From contig NZ_AXAY01000044.1 of assembly GCF_000473045.1 (NCBI RefSeq), positions 207 to 56,095 of the forward strand: a stretch of DNA of 55,889 nt. The letters are read 5' to 3'. The position numbers and the translations under genes are program-made. Positions 16,742 through 25,957 of this stretch are shown one piece after another. The notes below the pieces were generated by a model. It ran no database searches. It was given only the letters and a program-made list of their open reading frames with translations, and was not told the DNA's origin. The stretch comes from Bradyrhizobium sp. WSM3983 (lineage in GTDB: Bacteria > Pseudomonadota > Alphaproteobacteria > Rhizobiales > Xanthobacteraceae). Within the stretch, counting starts at the first letter, position 1. Each line of letters begins with the position of its first letter.

Positions 16742-16828
16742 CTTCGCCGAGCCGAGATCGAGCGTCGCGGAGATCAGCGATTTCAGCAGCAGCTTGTCGA
16801 CCGTCGAGGTGATGCCCGTCACGGTGAC
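16742..16828 (-). pseudogene. flgK: flgK fragment (29 codons)
   Basis: Read on the minus strand this encodes VTVTGITSTVDKLLLKSL followed by ISATLDLGSAK, matching 25 of 29 residues of the intact FlgK (about residues 54-82) encoded at 2704-4479. The match also holds at the DNA level, with GATGCCCGTCAC and CAGCTTGTCGACCGTCGAGG shared. No start codon or continuing FlgK frame flanks it. It is a relic of a second flgK copy or of a rearrangement involving the flagellar block. Confidence 0.85.
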
Positions 16829-17080
16829 CGGCACCGCAAAGCGAGTCGTCCATCGGTTGCTCTTTCGTAGTAGCCTTCATTTTGGCACCAGCGCGACATC
16901 GATTCCCAGGTCGTCGCTAGCGCTCCCCGAAGGGATCCTCACCGCATGCAGTGCGCTAAGGTAGCGACGGAAGAGCGAAAGAAACTTCGTTTGCAATTTT
17001 CAACGATTTCTCACACGCAAGTCGCCAATCCGACAGAGTGCGCATTTACCGACTGCATTGGGTCTCGAGAAGCGGAAGCG

Positions 17081-17347
17081 ATGGACAGTCCGATGTGCGA
17101 TTTCACAGTTGGTGACCGATTGCAGCTCAATGAACTGGGGCGAAGTCGAAACCCGCGCAAGGGGGTGATCTACTGTAAGTTCGTCAGGTATGGAGCCACA
17201 GCATCACAGGTCCGGGTGTTGTTCGAGGGGGCTCGCGGCCCGGCTACAATACACGCGAGCTATCTGGAGTTTGATCAGCGGGATTCGTCGGAGGCGCCAC
17301 TATCCGGCAACGTGCGGTTACAGATGTTAGCAAGACCAACCGCGTAG
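17081..17347 (+). CDS. Small SH3-like hypothetical protein
   Basis: An 88-aa protein (MDSPMCDFTVGDRLQLNELGRSRNPRKGVIYCKFVRYGATASQVRVLFEGARGPATIHASYLE). The pattern F.vGDr...selGrsr.Pr..G.i........ .qvRvlFdG.kgp.tlH.sYle is that of short proteins I associate with Bradyrhizobium genomes. It looks like one small beta-barrel domain. The frame is open upstream to 16946, but the ATG at 17081 matches the usual N-terminus. Function unknown. It stands alone. Confidence 0.6.
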   Translation: MDSPMCDFTVGDRLQLNELGRSRNPRKGVIYCKFVRYGATASQVRVLFEGARGPATIHASYLEFDQRDSSEAPLSGNVRLQMLARPTA

Positions 17348-17977
17348 GATTAGCCGAGAGGACTATCTGCTCCCAATTCGCAGCGGGCTGTCCGCGACGC
17401 TCCACGGCTGAGCGATCCCAGCCTCCAGAACTGCAGCGGCCCGCGAATGGTCTAAGCCTGCATTGACGAAATGCAGCGAACACAACGGAAGCTCTTTTGG
17501 GCGCCACTGGATGATCTCCTGCCTTCTGCGCGGGCGGCCACGGAGTTCGCAAAGATCGCGCCGTTGGGCGCGCCCGATGACGGCCGACGACATCTCATGC
17601 CCAGGCTATGTACCTGCAAGCCGATCATTTCGCGGCTGCGCGGCAAGTGCGTCGCTTTAGGCGCAAAACGGACATCCATTTCGTTGCGCCACGCAACCGG
17701 GTTTATGCGGACACCGCCTCGCGTTGTGCACAGACGACACAGCATTGATTGAAACACAGTAGCAATGTTGAAGGGTATTCGCGTTCGAGCTTCTTCTTGG
17801 TATAATCATTCACAGCTTGGGCTTGGGCAAAGGTTGTGCTGGGGCCAGGACCGCGATTCGCTGCTCAAGAAGTTCGAGTTGAACAAGGCCGCGAAGGAAT
17901 CCATTTCAGGAGCACCTACAAAAGCGGCAGCAACGCTAGGCTTCCACGATAACGGGTTGGACAATGGAGTTCGACGA
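17348..17977. other. Gene-poor stretch with possible dispersed-repeat remnant
   Basis: No convincing gene. Around 17640-17700 the sequence GCGCAAAACGGACATCC recalls short intergenic sequences seen many times in Bradyrhizobium genomes, whose spurious translations read like NEMDVRFAPKAT. I cannot confirm copy number from this window. Confidence 0.35.
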
Positions 17978-18106
17978 ATGCTGGCCGAGAAATTCTTCCT
18001 GGTGCTGGAGATGTTGCTTAAGGGCCAGCCGACCTGCACTGACGGTGCTCCGAGGGCGGTAAGCTCGGCACCCCACGTGCCGGTGAGGCCTGCGCAGAGC
18101 CCCTAG
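17978..18106 (+). CDS. Possible 42-aa conserved peptide
   Basis: A short frame reading MLAEKFFLVLEMLLKGQPTCTDGAPRAVSSAPHVPVRPAQSP. The layout (eKFFLvLE.L......DGsPRvvSs.PHVPV..P) resembles very short proteins I recall from Bradyrhizobium annotations. There is no strong ribosome-binding site. It may instead be the tail of a longer decayed gene, because the frame is open upstream to 17765 with protein-like sequence. Confidence 0.35.
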   Translation: MLAEKFFLVLEMLLKGQPTCTDGAPRAVSSAPHVPVRPAQSP

Positions 18107-18426
18107 CCCTCCTCAAGATCGGCAGAGAAGAGGTCCTTTGTCGAGACCGCCGGAGCCAAAAGGGTCGAAGCGTTCGGGACGCCTGCAGGGGACTAAAAGG
18201 TCGTACGTGCCACCCGCAATTGAGTATTGCGATGTGCACACATGGGCTCAGCGGCGTCTCCGGCATGACGCCAAAGCGTACGTAAGCTCAAACTTTATGG
18301 CACCAGTTTTGTCGTCTTCGCAGCAGGCATTCTCGAAGGGGCGCGCACGGCAGCACGGCACCAAACCGGGGCTGTGGTACCTGCCGCATGAAGCGATGAG
18401 GGAGACTGGTGGTGCGCCTCGGCTAT
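18107..18426. other. Intergenic stretch downstream of the cyclase gene
   Basis: 320 bp between the short peptide and the convergent cyclase gene. I see no supported gene, no strong hairpin and no repeat here. Confidence 0.4.
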
Positions 18427-21363
18427 TCAAGGCGACGGCACAGCGTCCGCTAAATGCCGCGCAAAGAGGCGCTCGCCGTTCTGCGCCGCGCGACGCTCCT
18501 GTTCGGCGATTTCGGTGCGGGCCTCGTCCTGGCGGCCGAGCTTGACCAGCGCCTCCGCCCGGAGCGCACCAAACCAGGTCTGCCAGGTCTCGAAGCCCGT
18601 GGCCTTCCAAGCGGCAATGCCCTCGTCGAGGCGCGCAAGGCCACTCTCCACCGCGCCATCCTGGATGTCGGCCCAGCCGGACGCGACGTCGGCGAAGGCG
18701 ACGAATTCCGGGAAACCCATCTCGACGCAGAACGGGCGGCAGTGCTTCGCCCACTCGCGGGCGGTCACGACGTCGGCGCGCAGCATCGCGATAATGAAAT
18801 TAGCGAGCATGGAAAAACCGCGCGAATGCGGCTGCCCGAGCGTCTCCGCAAGCCGAACCGCATCTCGCGCATGGGTCGCGCCGACATCGCCCGCGCCCGT
18901 CAACAGGCAAGCAATGCCGAGATAGAAACGGCCGAACACACCAAAATCCATCATGTAGTGCGGATAGAGCGGCGCGTGGCGCTCCGGCCGGTAGAGCCCG
19001 ACCGTCTCGCTCAGCCGGTTGCGCGCCTCCATCGCGTCGCCGAGATGCAGGCGGATCATGCCGTTCATGTTGCCGGCAGCGAGCGTGTGCTCTTCGCTGG
19101 GATCGTCGGCCTTCATCGCATCGAGCGCTGCGGCAAGCGGGAGCGCGGTGGCAAATTCCGCCTTGCCCCAGTGATACAGCGCAAGGCCGTAGGTGATCCG
19201 GAACAACGACGGCGTGTCGGGCAGCGCGCGGCAGGTGTCGTAGGCGCGCCGCTGCACGGCGCCGAAGTCAGGACTGCCGGGGCCCCTCATCACCATTTGA
19301 GCCGGGCCGAGCACAGCGAGCAGGCCGAGTTCCTCGCGGCGGCGCGCCTCGTCGTCGGGCTGGTCGGCGAGCGCATCGAGACCCGCCTGCAACAGCGCCG
19401 CCGCCTCCTGCGCGCTGCCGCGCCCGATCGCGGCGGCGCCCGCGCGCAGCCACCATCCCGCGGCCGCATGCGGCTTGCCGCCGAGGGTAAAATGGCGGGC
19501 GACGATCTCCGGCTCGCGCTCGGCGATCTCCGCGAAGTCCGAGATCAGCCGCAGCGCGACACGCTCGTGCAGCTCACGCCGCGGCCGCGCGAGCAGCGAG
19601 GCGTAAGCGGCATCCTGGATCAGCGCGTGCTTGAAGCTAAGGTTCTCGCCCGGACCCTGGCCAACCAGGCCGGAGGCAAGGATCGCCTGCAAGGGCTCGT
19701 CGAGCTCTTGGAGAGACTGTTCCGTCACCGCGGCGAGCAGCGCAGGCGCGAACTCGCGCCCGATCACGGCGCAGACCTGGATCACGCGCCGGGCCGGACC
19801 GAGCCGGTCGAGCCGCTCGGTCAACAAGTCGGAGAGGGTTTCGGGCAGATCGCCGCGGCGGATGCGATCCGGCGACTCCAGCATCATGCGCGTCATCTCT
19901 TCGACGAACAGCGGCACGCCATCGGTCTTGGCGACGATGCGCGACACGTCGGCGGGCGACAGCCCGATGTCGCGCCCGATCGCTTCGGCAAAACGGGAGG
20001 AATCGTCCGCCGTCAACCGGTCGACCGCGAGCGTGGTCACGCTCTCGCGCGCGGCCCATTCGAGCCGCGATCCGGGCCGCGTGGTCGCGATCATCATCAA
20101 GGGCGCCGCGGGGCTTGCCTCGACGAAGCCGGAGAGGAAATCGAGCGAGGTGGGATCGGCCCAGTGCAGATCCTCATAGACGACAACCAGCGGGTTCTCC
20201 CGCGCCTGCGCAACCATGAGCTCCTGCAGGATCGCGAGCGTGCGCGCGCGCTGCTCCGGCGGGCTCATGCGGACCGGCGGCACATCCTCGCCGGCGATGC
20301 CGAGCAGGCTCGCAAGCAACGCCGGCGCATCGGGATCGGTCGCCGGTCCGTCGTCGAGAAACACGCGCAGCTTCTGGAGCCGCAAGGCGTCTTCGTCATG
20401 GGCCGCGATACCGCACTGCCGTTGCAGCAGATCGATATGGGGATGCAGCACGGTGTTGGTGAGCGCCGCGTTGCATTGCAGGTTGACGGTCTGGAACGCG
20501 GCGTCCGGCGCGGTTTCGTTGAGCACGTGCGCAAGGCGGGACTTGCCGATGCCGGCTTCGCCCACGAGATTGATGAACTGCGCCGATCCCCCGCACGCCA
20601 CGTCGAACAGGCGCCTGAGCGCATCGCGCTCGACATGGCGATTGATGAGCGGAGCGCGGGCGATATCGAGCCGGCGCTCGAAACGGCTGCGGCCGGCACG
20701 GATGCCGGTGGGCACGAACGCCGCGATCGGCTCGGCGAAACCCTTCAGCGTCTGCGGCCCGAGCGCGCGCGTCTCGAACACACCCTCGACCAAACGCGCG
20801 GTCGACTGCGCCATGATGACCTCGCCTGGCGCAGCCAGCGACTGCAGCCGTGCGGCAATGTTGAGAGCAGCGCCGGTGAAATTGTCCTCCATGCGCGCGG
20901 TGGCCGCATTGCCCTCCCCGACGATCACACCGGTGGCGATGCCGACACGAACCTGAAGCGGCGTGCCGGCGACCGCAGGCGCAAGCCGAGCGACCTTGTC
21001 GACGATGGCGAGACCGGCGCGGACCGCGCGCTCGGCAGCATCCTCATTGGCGATCGGGTAGCCGAAGCAGACCACCACGCCGTCGCCGAGATGATGCAGG
21101 ATGAAACCGCCGCAGCTGTCGATGGTCTCGCGGATTGCCATGCGATAGGCGGCGAGGCCGTCGAGGAGCTCTTCAGGGTCGCGTCCGTCCATCATCTGGG
21201 TCGAGCCGACGAGATCGGCGAAAAGCACGGTCATGCTGCGGCGCTCGCCGAGCGCAAGCCGAACCGTCACCGGCTTCGCCTCCGGAACCCGCGTGCCGCA
21301 GGCGCCGCAGAACTTGACGCCCTCGCCGAGCGGCGTGCCGCACTCGGTGCAGAAGCCGGTCAA
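18427..21363 (-). CDS. Class III nucleotide cyclase with AAA ATPase and TPR regions
   Basis: A 978-aa cytoplasmic signalling protein. An N-terminal zinc ribbon (C5-x2-C8 and C19-x2-C22) precedes a class III adenylate/guanylate cyclase domain (SMTVLFADLVGSTQMMDGRDPEE and HHLGDGVVVCFGYP, with both metal Asp visible), then an AAA/STAND-type ATPase with Walker A GEAGIGKS at about residue 267 and a following VVVYEDLHWADPTSLDFL Walker B block, then a C-terminal helical repeat region rich in Ala/Leu, as in TPR-type regulators. It should make cAMP, or act as a cyclase-fused transcription-like regulator. The start is TTG, overlapping the TGA of the upstream haem-protein gene by 4 nt (TTGA), so the two are coupled. 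The codon choice suggests low, coupled translation. Confidence 0.88.
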   Translation of the reverse strand: MTGFCTECGTPLGEGVKFCGACGTRVPEAKPVTVRLALGERRSMTVLFADLVGSTQMMDGRDPEELLDGLAAYRMAIRETIDSCGGFILHHLGDGVVVCFGYPIANEDAAERAVRAGLAIVDKVARLAPAVAGTPLQVRVGIATGVIVGEGNAATARMEDNFTGAALNIAARLQSLAAPGEVIMAQSTARLVEGVFETRALGPQTLKGFAEPIAAFVPTGIRAGRSRFERRLDIARAPLINRHVERDALRRLFDVACGGSAQFINLVGEAGIGKSRLAHVLNETAPDAAFQTVNLQCNAALTNTVLHPHIDLLQRQCGIAAHDEDALRLQKLRVFLDDGPATDPDAPALLASLLGIAGEDVPPVRMSPPEQRARTLAILQELMVAQARENPLVVVYEDLHWADPTSLDFLSGFVEASPAAPLMMIATTRPGSRLEWAARESVTTLAVDRLTADDSSRFAEAIGRDIGLSPADVSRIVAKTDGVPLFVEEMTRMMLESPDRIRRGDLPETLSDLLTERLDRLGPARRVIQVCAVIGREFAPALLAAVTEQSLQELDEPLQAILASGLVGQGPGENLSFKHALIQDAAYASLLARPRRELHERVALRLISDFAEIAEREPEIVARHFTLGGKPHAAAGWWLRAGAAAIGRGSAQEAAALLQAGLDALADQPDDEARRREELGLLAVLGPAQMVMRGPGSPDFGAVQRRAYDTCRALPDTPSLFRITYGLALYHWGKAEFATALPLAAALDAMKADDPSEEHTLAAGNMNGMIRLHLGDAMEARNRLSETVGLYRPERHAPLYPHYMMDFGVFGRFYLGIACLLTGAGDVGATHARDAVRLAETLGQPHSRGFSMLANFIIAMLRADVVTAREWAKHCRPFCVEMGFPEFVAFADVASGWADIQDGAVESGLARLDEGIAAWKATGFETWQTWFGALRAEALVKLGRQDEARTEIAEQERRAAQNGERLFARHLADAVPSP

Positions 21364-22967
21364 TGGACCGGTGTCCGCTTCGGCAGCAGGGTAAAACCCT
21401 GGCTGCTCGTCTGCGCGTTGCCGATGGCGAACATCAGGAGCATGTCATAGTCGAGGCCCCGCGGCACCTTCGTCAGGGCGCGGTGGATCGCCTGCGGATC
21501 AACCGGCGTCGTAGGGTTGGGTGCGAGGCGCACGAACGGCAGTGCCGTCATGCTCGCGGTGGAGACGGCCGCGGGCAGCAGCAGCGCCGGCAACAGAAGC
21601 TGGGGCTGGTCGCCCGGGCGGTTCTGATACCACTGGGCCCATTGCGGGCCGCCTGGCGTGTAGAGACAGAATGGCGTTCCGTCCGGCGGCAGGTCCGCGA
21701 TGACTGGCGAGGGATACATCCGCGCCGGGACCAGGCTTTGGGCGGTGCCATGGCAGCTCAGACAGGCGGACGCATGGAAGCCGCCGGAAACATCGGTATG
21801 CTTGACATTCGGTGAGTCGCAATCGGCGTCGGTCTTGAGCTGGCCGCGCTGCACGCCCTCAACCAGGATCACGCCGTGGCGCTGGGCGATATCGATCGGA
21901 CCCGACATGCGGCCGCCCCATCCGAGGGTGGCCTCGGTGTAGGCGGGCGCCGTCGGATTGTGCCAGAACTGCGTCAGCGCCATACCGGGCGGATGGCCTT
22001 CCGGATAATGATCAAATTGCGGATCGTTGCCCCAGACGGCGCCGAGCGGCACGAGCTGATCCCAGGCGCCCGTTCCCTTGGGCGCATCCTTGTCATAGAC
22101 GAAGGTCGTGAACACCCAACCCGTCTCGGGCGCCGCGTCGGTGTCCTTGACGATGATGTCGAACTGCATCACGCGCAGGTCCGTCATCTGCAGCGTGTAG
22201 GGCGCCTTCGAGCCGTGCAGGCGATGGTCGAGGATTTCCTTGAGCGGCGGCCGATACACGCGCCAGATCGCGGCGCCATCGACCACCGGCCACTCGGCCG
22301 GCGTCGCCGCCACGCCTCCGGCCTTCACCACGAGCCCGCCCTCGGGAAAGCTCGCGGCATCGACGAGGGGATTGCGCACGTCCTTCCAGATCTTGTCCAA
22401 CATCGTCGCCGCCATGCGGTCGTAATAGACGATGGTATGGTTTTCGGTATCGCCCTTGAGCCCGCTGTTGGTCTCGCTCGCTCCGATGATGATCTGCCCG
22501 GTGAATGCACCAAGGATCGGATCGCGTCCGCTGTCGTAGTTGCCGGGCGCGTCCGCCGGCCCCATCCAGGGCATGTCGTACCAGCCGCTCGACGCCGGAT
22601 CCCATTGCGCGGGCGCCTCGATCATCTTGCGCAGCGACGGCGCGACATAGTCCTTCAGCCGCGCCATGTAGTCGGCGGCGTTGGCGACGGTGATGCGGCC
22701 CTTCGGCTTGACGTCGCGCCACGACCGCTCCGGCGGCTGAGCAGGATAGTCGTGGCTCAGTTTGCGGAATTTGTAAGGCCCTTCGAACGGCGGCGGGTTG
22801 GAGTCCGCTGGCGGGTAGACGCCGAAATTGGAGGCGAACGGATCGGGCGCGTCCGCCGCGACTGCCGTCCCAGATAGGAGCGCAGGTAATAGTGCAAGTT
22901 TCAGCGCTAGCGCCGTGGCGGCTCTGGCGACGACCGCCCAGCTCGACCGAGATCCAGATCGCGGCAT
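21360..22967 (-). CDS. Secreted single-haem c-type cytochrome-like protein
   Basis: A 535-aa protein with an N-terminal signal peptide (Arg-rich start, hydrophobic ALALKLALLPALLSG, then TAVAADAP) and one CxxCH haem motif, CLSCHGTAQ, at about residues 404-408. The N-terminal half contains a globular domain with no family I can name (GWYDMPWMGPADAPGNYDSG, TFVYDKDAPKGTGAWDQLVPLGAVWGNDP). It is likely a periplasmic protein with a covalent haem used in electron transfer or gas/redox sensing. Translationally coupled to the cyclase gene downstream, hinting at a signalling pair in which a periplasmic redox protein and cAMP production are co-expressed (inference). Confidence 0.7.
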   Translation of the reverse strand: MPRSGSRSSWAVVARAATALALKLALLPALLSGTAVAADAPDPFASNFGVYPPADSNPPPFEGPYKFRKLSHDYPAQPPERSWRDVKPKGRITVANAADYMARLKDYVAPSLRKMIEAPAQWDPASSGWYDMPWMGPADAPGNYDSGRDPILGAFTGQIIIGASETNSGLKGDTENHTIVYYDRMAATMLDKIWKDVRNPLVDAASFPEGGLVVKAGGVAATPAEWPVVDGAAIWRVYRPPLKEILDHRLHGSKAPYTLQMTDLRVMQFDIIVKDTDAAPETGWVFTTFVYDKDAPKGTGAWDQLVPLGAVWGNDPQFDHYPEGHPPGMALTQFWHNPTAPAYTEATLGWGGRMSGPIDIAQRHGVILVEGVQRGQLKTDADCDSPNVKHTDVSGGFHASACLSCHGTAQSLVPARMYPSPVIADLPPDGTPFCLYTPGGPQWAQWYQNRPGDQPQLLLPALLLPAAVSTASMTALPFVRLAPNPTTPVDPQAIHRALTKVPRGLDYDMLLMFAIGNAQTSSQGFTLLPKRTPVH

Positions 22968-23418
22968 GTGCCCCCCTCGTGCCCGTGCGACTGCTACTCA
23001 AGCGCGCATGCCTGCACGACACCGATTCCGGCGACCAATCTGACCCGGAGATGCCGTTTGCGCAAGCGTGCCGGCAGAGGCCCTCATTCAATTTGCAGAA
23101 CTTTGGAGTTTGCAGAAAATTTGAGACTTTGCCGAACCGACCTTGGCGGGAAATTGATACATTCAGAAACAACCGCGCCCCTTAGTCGCCAAGCGTAGCA
23201 TGGGATTGCAGGAAGATGTGTGACATCTATCACAATTTGACGATTAGGATTTTCTTCGAGTCTTGGAGGGGGCGAAGAGATTCGAATCGCTGGCTCTCCT
23301 GTCATTTCCATCCGCGCGGACGAAGTACTCGCGATCTCCCTATCAGGAGCAACGGCAACCGCTAAGGTATCCCAGCGCGGTGACCGGTCGCGTCGCTCGG
23401 CACACTATGATGACCCGC
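22968..23418. other. Intergenic region upstream of the cytochrome-cyclase operon
   Basis: 450 bp with no supported gene. It must contain the promoter of the minus-strand operon. The only recognised site is the CRP-type palindrome at 23219-23234. Confidence 0.45.
23219..23234. promoter_or_regulatory. CRP/FNR-family palindrome TGTGA-N6-TCACA
   Basis: TGTGACATCTATCACA is a perfect match to the classical CRP half-sites with 6-bp spacing. It lies about 250 bp upstream of the start of the cytochrome-cyclase operon. Because that operon encodes a nucleotide cyclase, feedback by a cAMP-responsive regulator is a plausible reading, although the distance to the start codon is large. Confidence 0.5.
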
Positions 23419-24576
23419 TCAAGTTAAGCCCTCGGCTAGTCGCGCCTGCATATCCGCTCCCACCCGCTTGAAACCAAGTAGGCGAGCCACTGTTCTGACA
23501 AGCTCCTCGTCTTCACCCCTGGCGTTATCTTCACGGGCTATCCTGAACGCGGCTTGTATTTCCAGAATTGAGCGCTGAGCGATTTCTTCCACATGGATCG
23601 GTCCTTCGGCATCCACGATCCTTCGAGCCAGATTCGCAAGCATGGAAACGGGCGCCTCATGCGGCTCGTTCGAAGTGCTGACGCGAAAGGCCGCCCGCTG
23701 ATATGGAGGCATCTGCCGAACAACGACCTCGGGAACTAAAATCGGCGCAGCTTCCACTTCGGCTGGTCCGATCAATCGTGCCTGATTTGCTCCCTCGACT
23801 CGCGGCCTCTGGTCAGACCTATCCCGCGCTTCCGAAAGCGCCGTGCGCAGTCGCTCTATCTCAAAGTGGCGATTATAGAACCAGTCGGTAATCCAAATAC
23901 GATGAAACCGCCAACCCAGGTGTTCAAGCACGTCCTGACGTAAGCGGTCTCGTTCTCTGGCCCAAAGAGCGCTATGGTATGTCGCGCCATCACACTCGAC
24001 GGCGAGGATGTAGCTGCCCGGCCTGTCAGGATGACGAATACCCAGATCGATTCGGAAACCAACAGATCCGACTTGCGCGTCTGCGAGGAAGCCGTCCCCC
24101 CGGATCACGTCAGCAACATCTTCCTCGAAAGGCGAATCTGCATCGAGGCCCGTCGGCGAGTCTACTTCCAGACGACCATTCTTTGCAAAATCAAGAAAGC
24201 GCTTGAGGATTCGCGGACCTTCTCTCGAGGTGCGGTTCAAATCAATGTCACCGGGATCGAACGATGCAAACACCTCGCAGCGTATCCGAGCACGGGTGAA
24301 CAACACATTGAGTCGTCGTTCGCCGCCTTCGCCGTTAACCGGACCGAACGACATGCTGTTCAAGCTTCTGCCGGCGATAACGGGGCCATAGCCAACACTA
24401 ACGAGAATAACGTCGCGCTCATCGCCCTGCAGGTTCTCGATGTTCTTGACGAACAGATCTTCCGATTGTCCTTCGCCACTCGCTAAAGGACGTTGAGGCC
24501 ATTCTCGACCCGCACTACCTTCGTCGCGATATTCAGCTTGCTGAAGCTGCAGTGCTGAAGCTCGAAGCGCGAACAA
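23419..24576 (-). pseudogene. 3' part of a large SF1 helicase / Vsr-like endonuclease gene
   Basis: The 385-aa frame holds the C-terminal part of DUF4011/DUF3320-type helicases, which are normally well over 1000 aa. Helicase motifs V-VI are visible (FVKNIENLQGDERDVILVSVGYGP ... GGERRLNVLFTRAR), followed by a Vsr/MTES_1575-like endonuclease fold (LAVECDGATYHSALWARERDRLRQDVLEHLGWRFHRIWITDWF) and a DUF3320-like C-terminal domain. Walker A and the other N-terminal helicase motifs are missing. The break is close to the tRNA-like repeat at 24646. Such proteins often belong to defence or mobile regions. The remaining frame is open, so the decay is by truncation rather than by internal mutation; the listed TTG start is probably not genuine. 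Confidence 0.8.
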
Positions 24577-24578
24577 AA

Positions 24579-24601
24579 CTGTAAAATGACCTGTAAAATG
24601 A
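24579..24601. repeat. Short tandem repeat at the helicase break
   Basis: CTGTAAAATGA occurs twice, 1 bp apart (24579-24589 and 24591-24601), exactly where the truncated helicase frame begins. It could be a scar of the deletion or insertion. Confidence 0.5.
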
Positions 24602-24645
24602 GGCCACTTACCGCCTCCCGATTGATGCTAAGTGCTTGATTTTAT

Positions 24646-24774
24646 TGGTGGGCACACCAGGGCTCGAACCTGGGACCCGCTGATTAAGAGACAGCTGCGG
24701 GTTCAGAACAATCAATGACTTGCTGGTCGCGCCGCTGGGCTTATCCGCCCGAAGATGGGCATTCGTCGCACGAT
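24646..24774 (-). repeat. Direct repeat A with 3' half of a tRNA-Lys(CTT)-like gene
   Basis: This 129-bp sequence matches 53854-53982 at 113 positions without gaps and in the same orientation. Read on the minus strand, 24646-24695 is the anticodon arm with loop CTCTTAA (anticodon CTT), variable loop GGGTC, T-arm CCAGG-TTCGAGC-CCTGG, and acceptor 3' strand ending CCA. The 5' half of a tRNA is absent. In this copy the anticodon stem has one mismatch and the acceptor strand one change. Such 3' tRNA ends are the usual attachment sites of tyrosine-recombinase islands. Confidence 0.85.
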
Positions 24775-24979
24775 GATGGTGCTTAGTTGCACTGCGCTTA
24801 TCCGAGTGGGCCGGCTCCGAGGTGGCGGCAGTCTCCCAGATCGGCTCCAGCACTGCGGCGACACTTGGCGCCGAGCGATGAGATCAGGGCAGATCGTTAC
24901 CGGACTTCAGGCTTGCGTTTGGGCACGATCGTTTGGACCGACCCTGCTGGGATTTTCCAAGACTCAGATTTTGCAAGAC

Positions 24980-25815
24980 TCAATCGACGTCCATCACTTC
25001 GACCACCCGCGCCGCAAAAAGGTCCTCTTGGTCCAGTTCACTTTCGAGCCTGTGCATGACGGTGTCGTGAATGCGCCCGGAATTGAAGAGCTCCAGGAGC
25101 CTGTTGCCGGCTTCCACCGCGATCAATATGGCGCGGTAGTGCTGAAGTCTTCGTTCCTCATGGGAGCCCTTGGCGAGGACATGGTCTTCGGCCACCGCGG
25201 GCGATGCCCGTAATGTTCGACGAGCCGCGGGTGGAAATGCTTGCCCTCCGCTCCGAGAGAATGCGCGCAGATGGCATCAAACTCGGCGCGCGCGATTTCG
25301 GCCCAGACAGCCTCTTCGGACAGGGTCCCCTCTCCGCGGAGCAAGAACTCTTTCCCGGCCAGCGTCTTCGCCACCCAGACCCAGCGTCAGTCCGAGCGCG
25401 ACGATGGTTGCGGCAACGACGCAGAAGGTCACGAACAGGATGATATCGCGGCCCGGAAAATGCTCGGGCAACGACGGTGCGGCCGCGAGACTGACGACGC
25501 CGCGCATTCCGGCCCAACTGATCACCAGCGGAACGGCAAGCGGTGGAAATGGATCTCGCGCGCGGAGAGACGGGATCAGCGCCCTCGGAATAAAAGCCGT
25601 CGGGAAAATCCACGCGCACCGGGCGAGCACGAGTACTGCAAAGATCGTCGCGGCCGCGGGCATGAGCGAAAGGACGGTCGCCCAATCCGCGCCGAACCGG
25701 TGCAGAACGCCGCGAAGAGCCAACCCCACCAGTACGAAGACCAACGCCTCCATCACGAAGGTGACGACGGACCATACCGCTAGGGCCTGGACGCGAGACG
25801 CCGCGCTCAAGGCCT
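24980..25815 (-). pseudogene. Decayed CPA1 Na+/H+ antiporter gene
   Basis: Three frames together give the C-terminal half of an NhaP-type monovalent cation/proton antiporter. 25277-25810 encodes AVWSVVTFVMEALVFVLVGLAL and the CPA1 hallmark SWAGMRGVVSLAAA. After a frameshift near 25370, 25123-25374 gives AKTLAGKEFLLRGEGTLSEEAVWAEIARAEFDAICAH. After another near 25195, 24980-25195 gives the typical C-terminal EERRLQHYRAILIAVEAGNRLLELFNSGRIHDTVMHRLESELDQEDLFAARV. The N-terminal transmembrane half is missing. It is a relic at the left end of the inferred island. Confidence 0.85.
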
Positions 25816-25957
25816 TGTACTGCAGTCCCTCGGGCCACGAGGGACATAAGTTACAAAGTGAACATTCGTTCCCGCGACAAATTAGGACACTTCCGAATTC
25901 AGCTTATCTGACGGCTAGATACGCCAGCATCAAAAGGCTATAGGATTTTGCGTCCCT

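Noticed and set aside
18454..21450. A 998-codon open frame on the plus strand
   Set aside because: It is the antisense shadow of the cyclase gene: Arg/Ala/Leu-rich without any fold pattern, whereas the opposite strand has zinc ribbon, cyclase and Walker motifs.
24646..24774. A complete tRNA gene at repeat A (and likewise at 53854-53982)
   Set aside because: Only the anticodon arm, T-arm and 3' acceptor strand are present. The 5' acceptor strand and a proper D-arm are missing, so these are tRNA-derived repeats, not tRNA genes.
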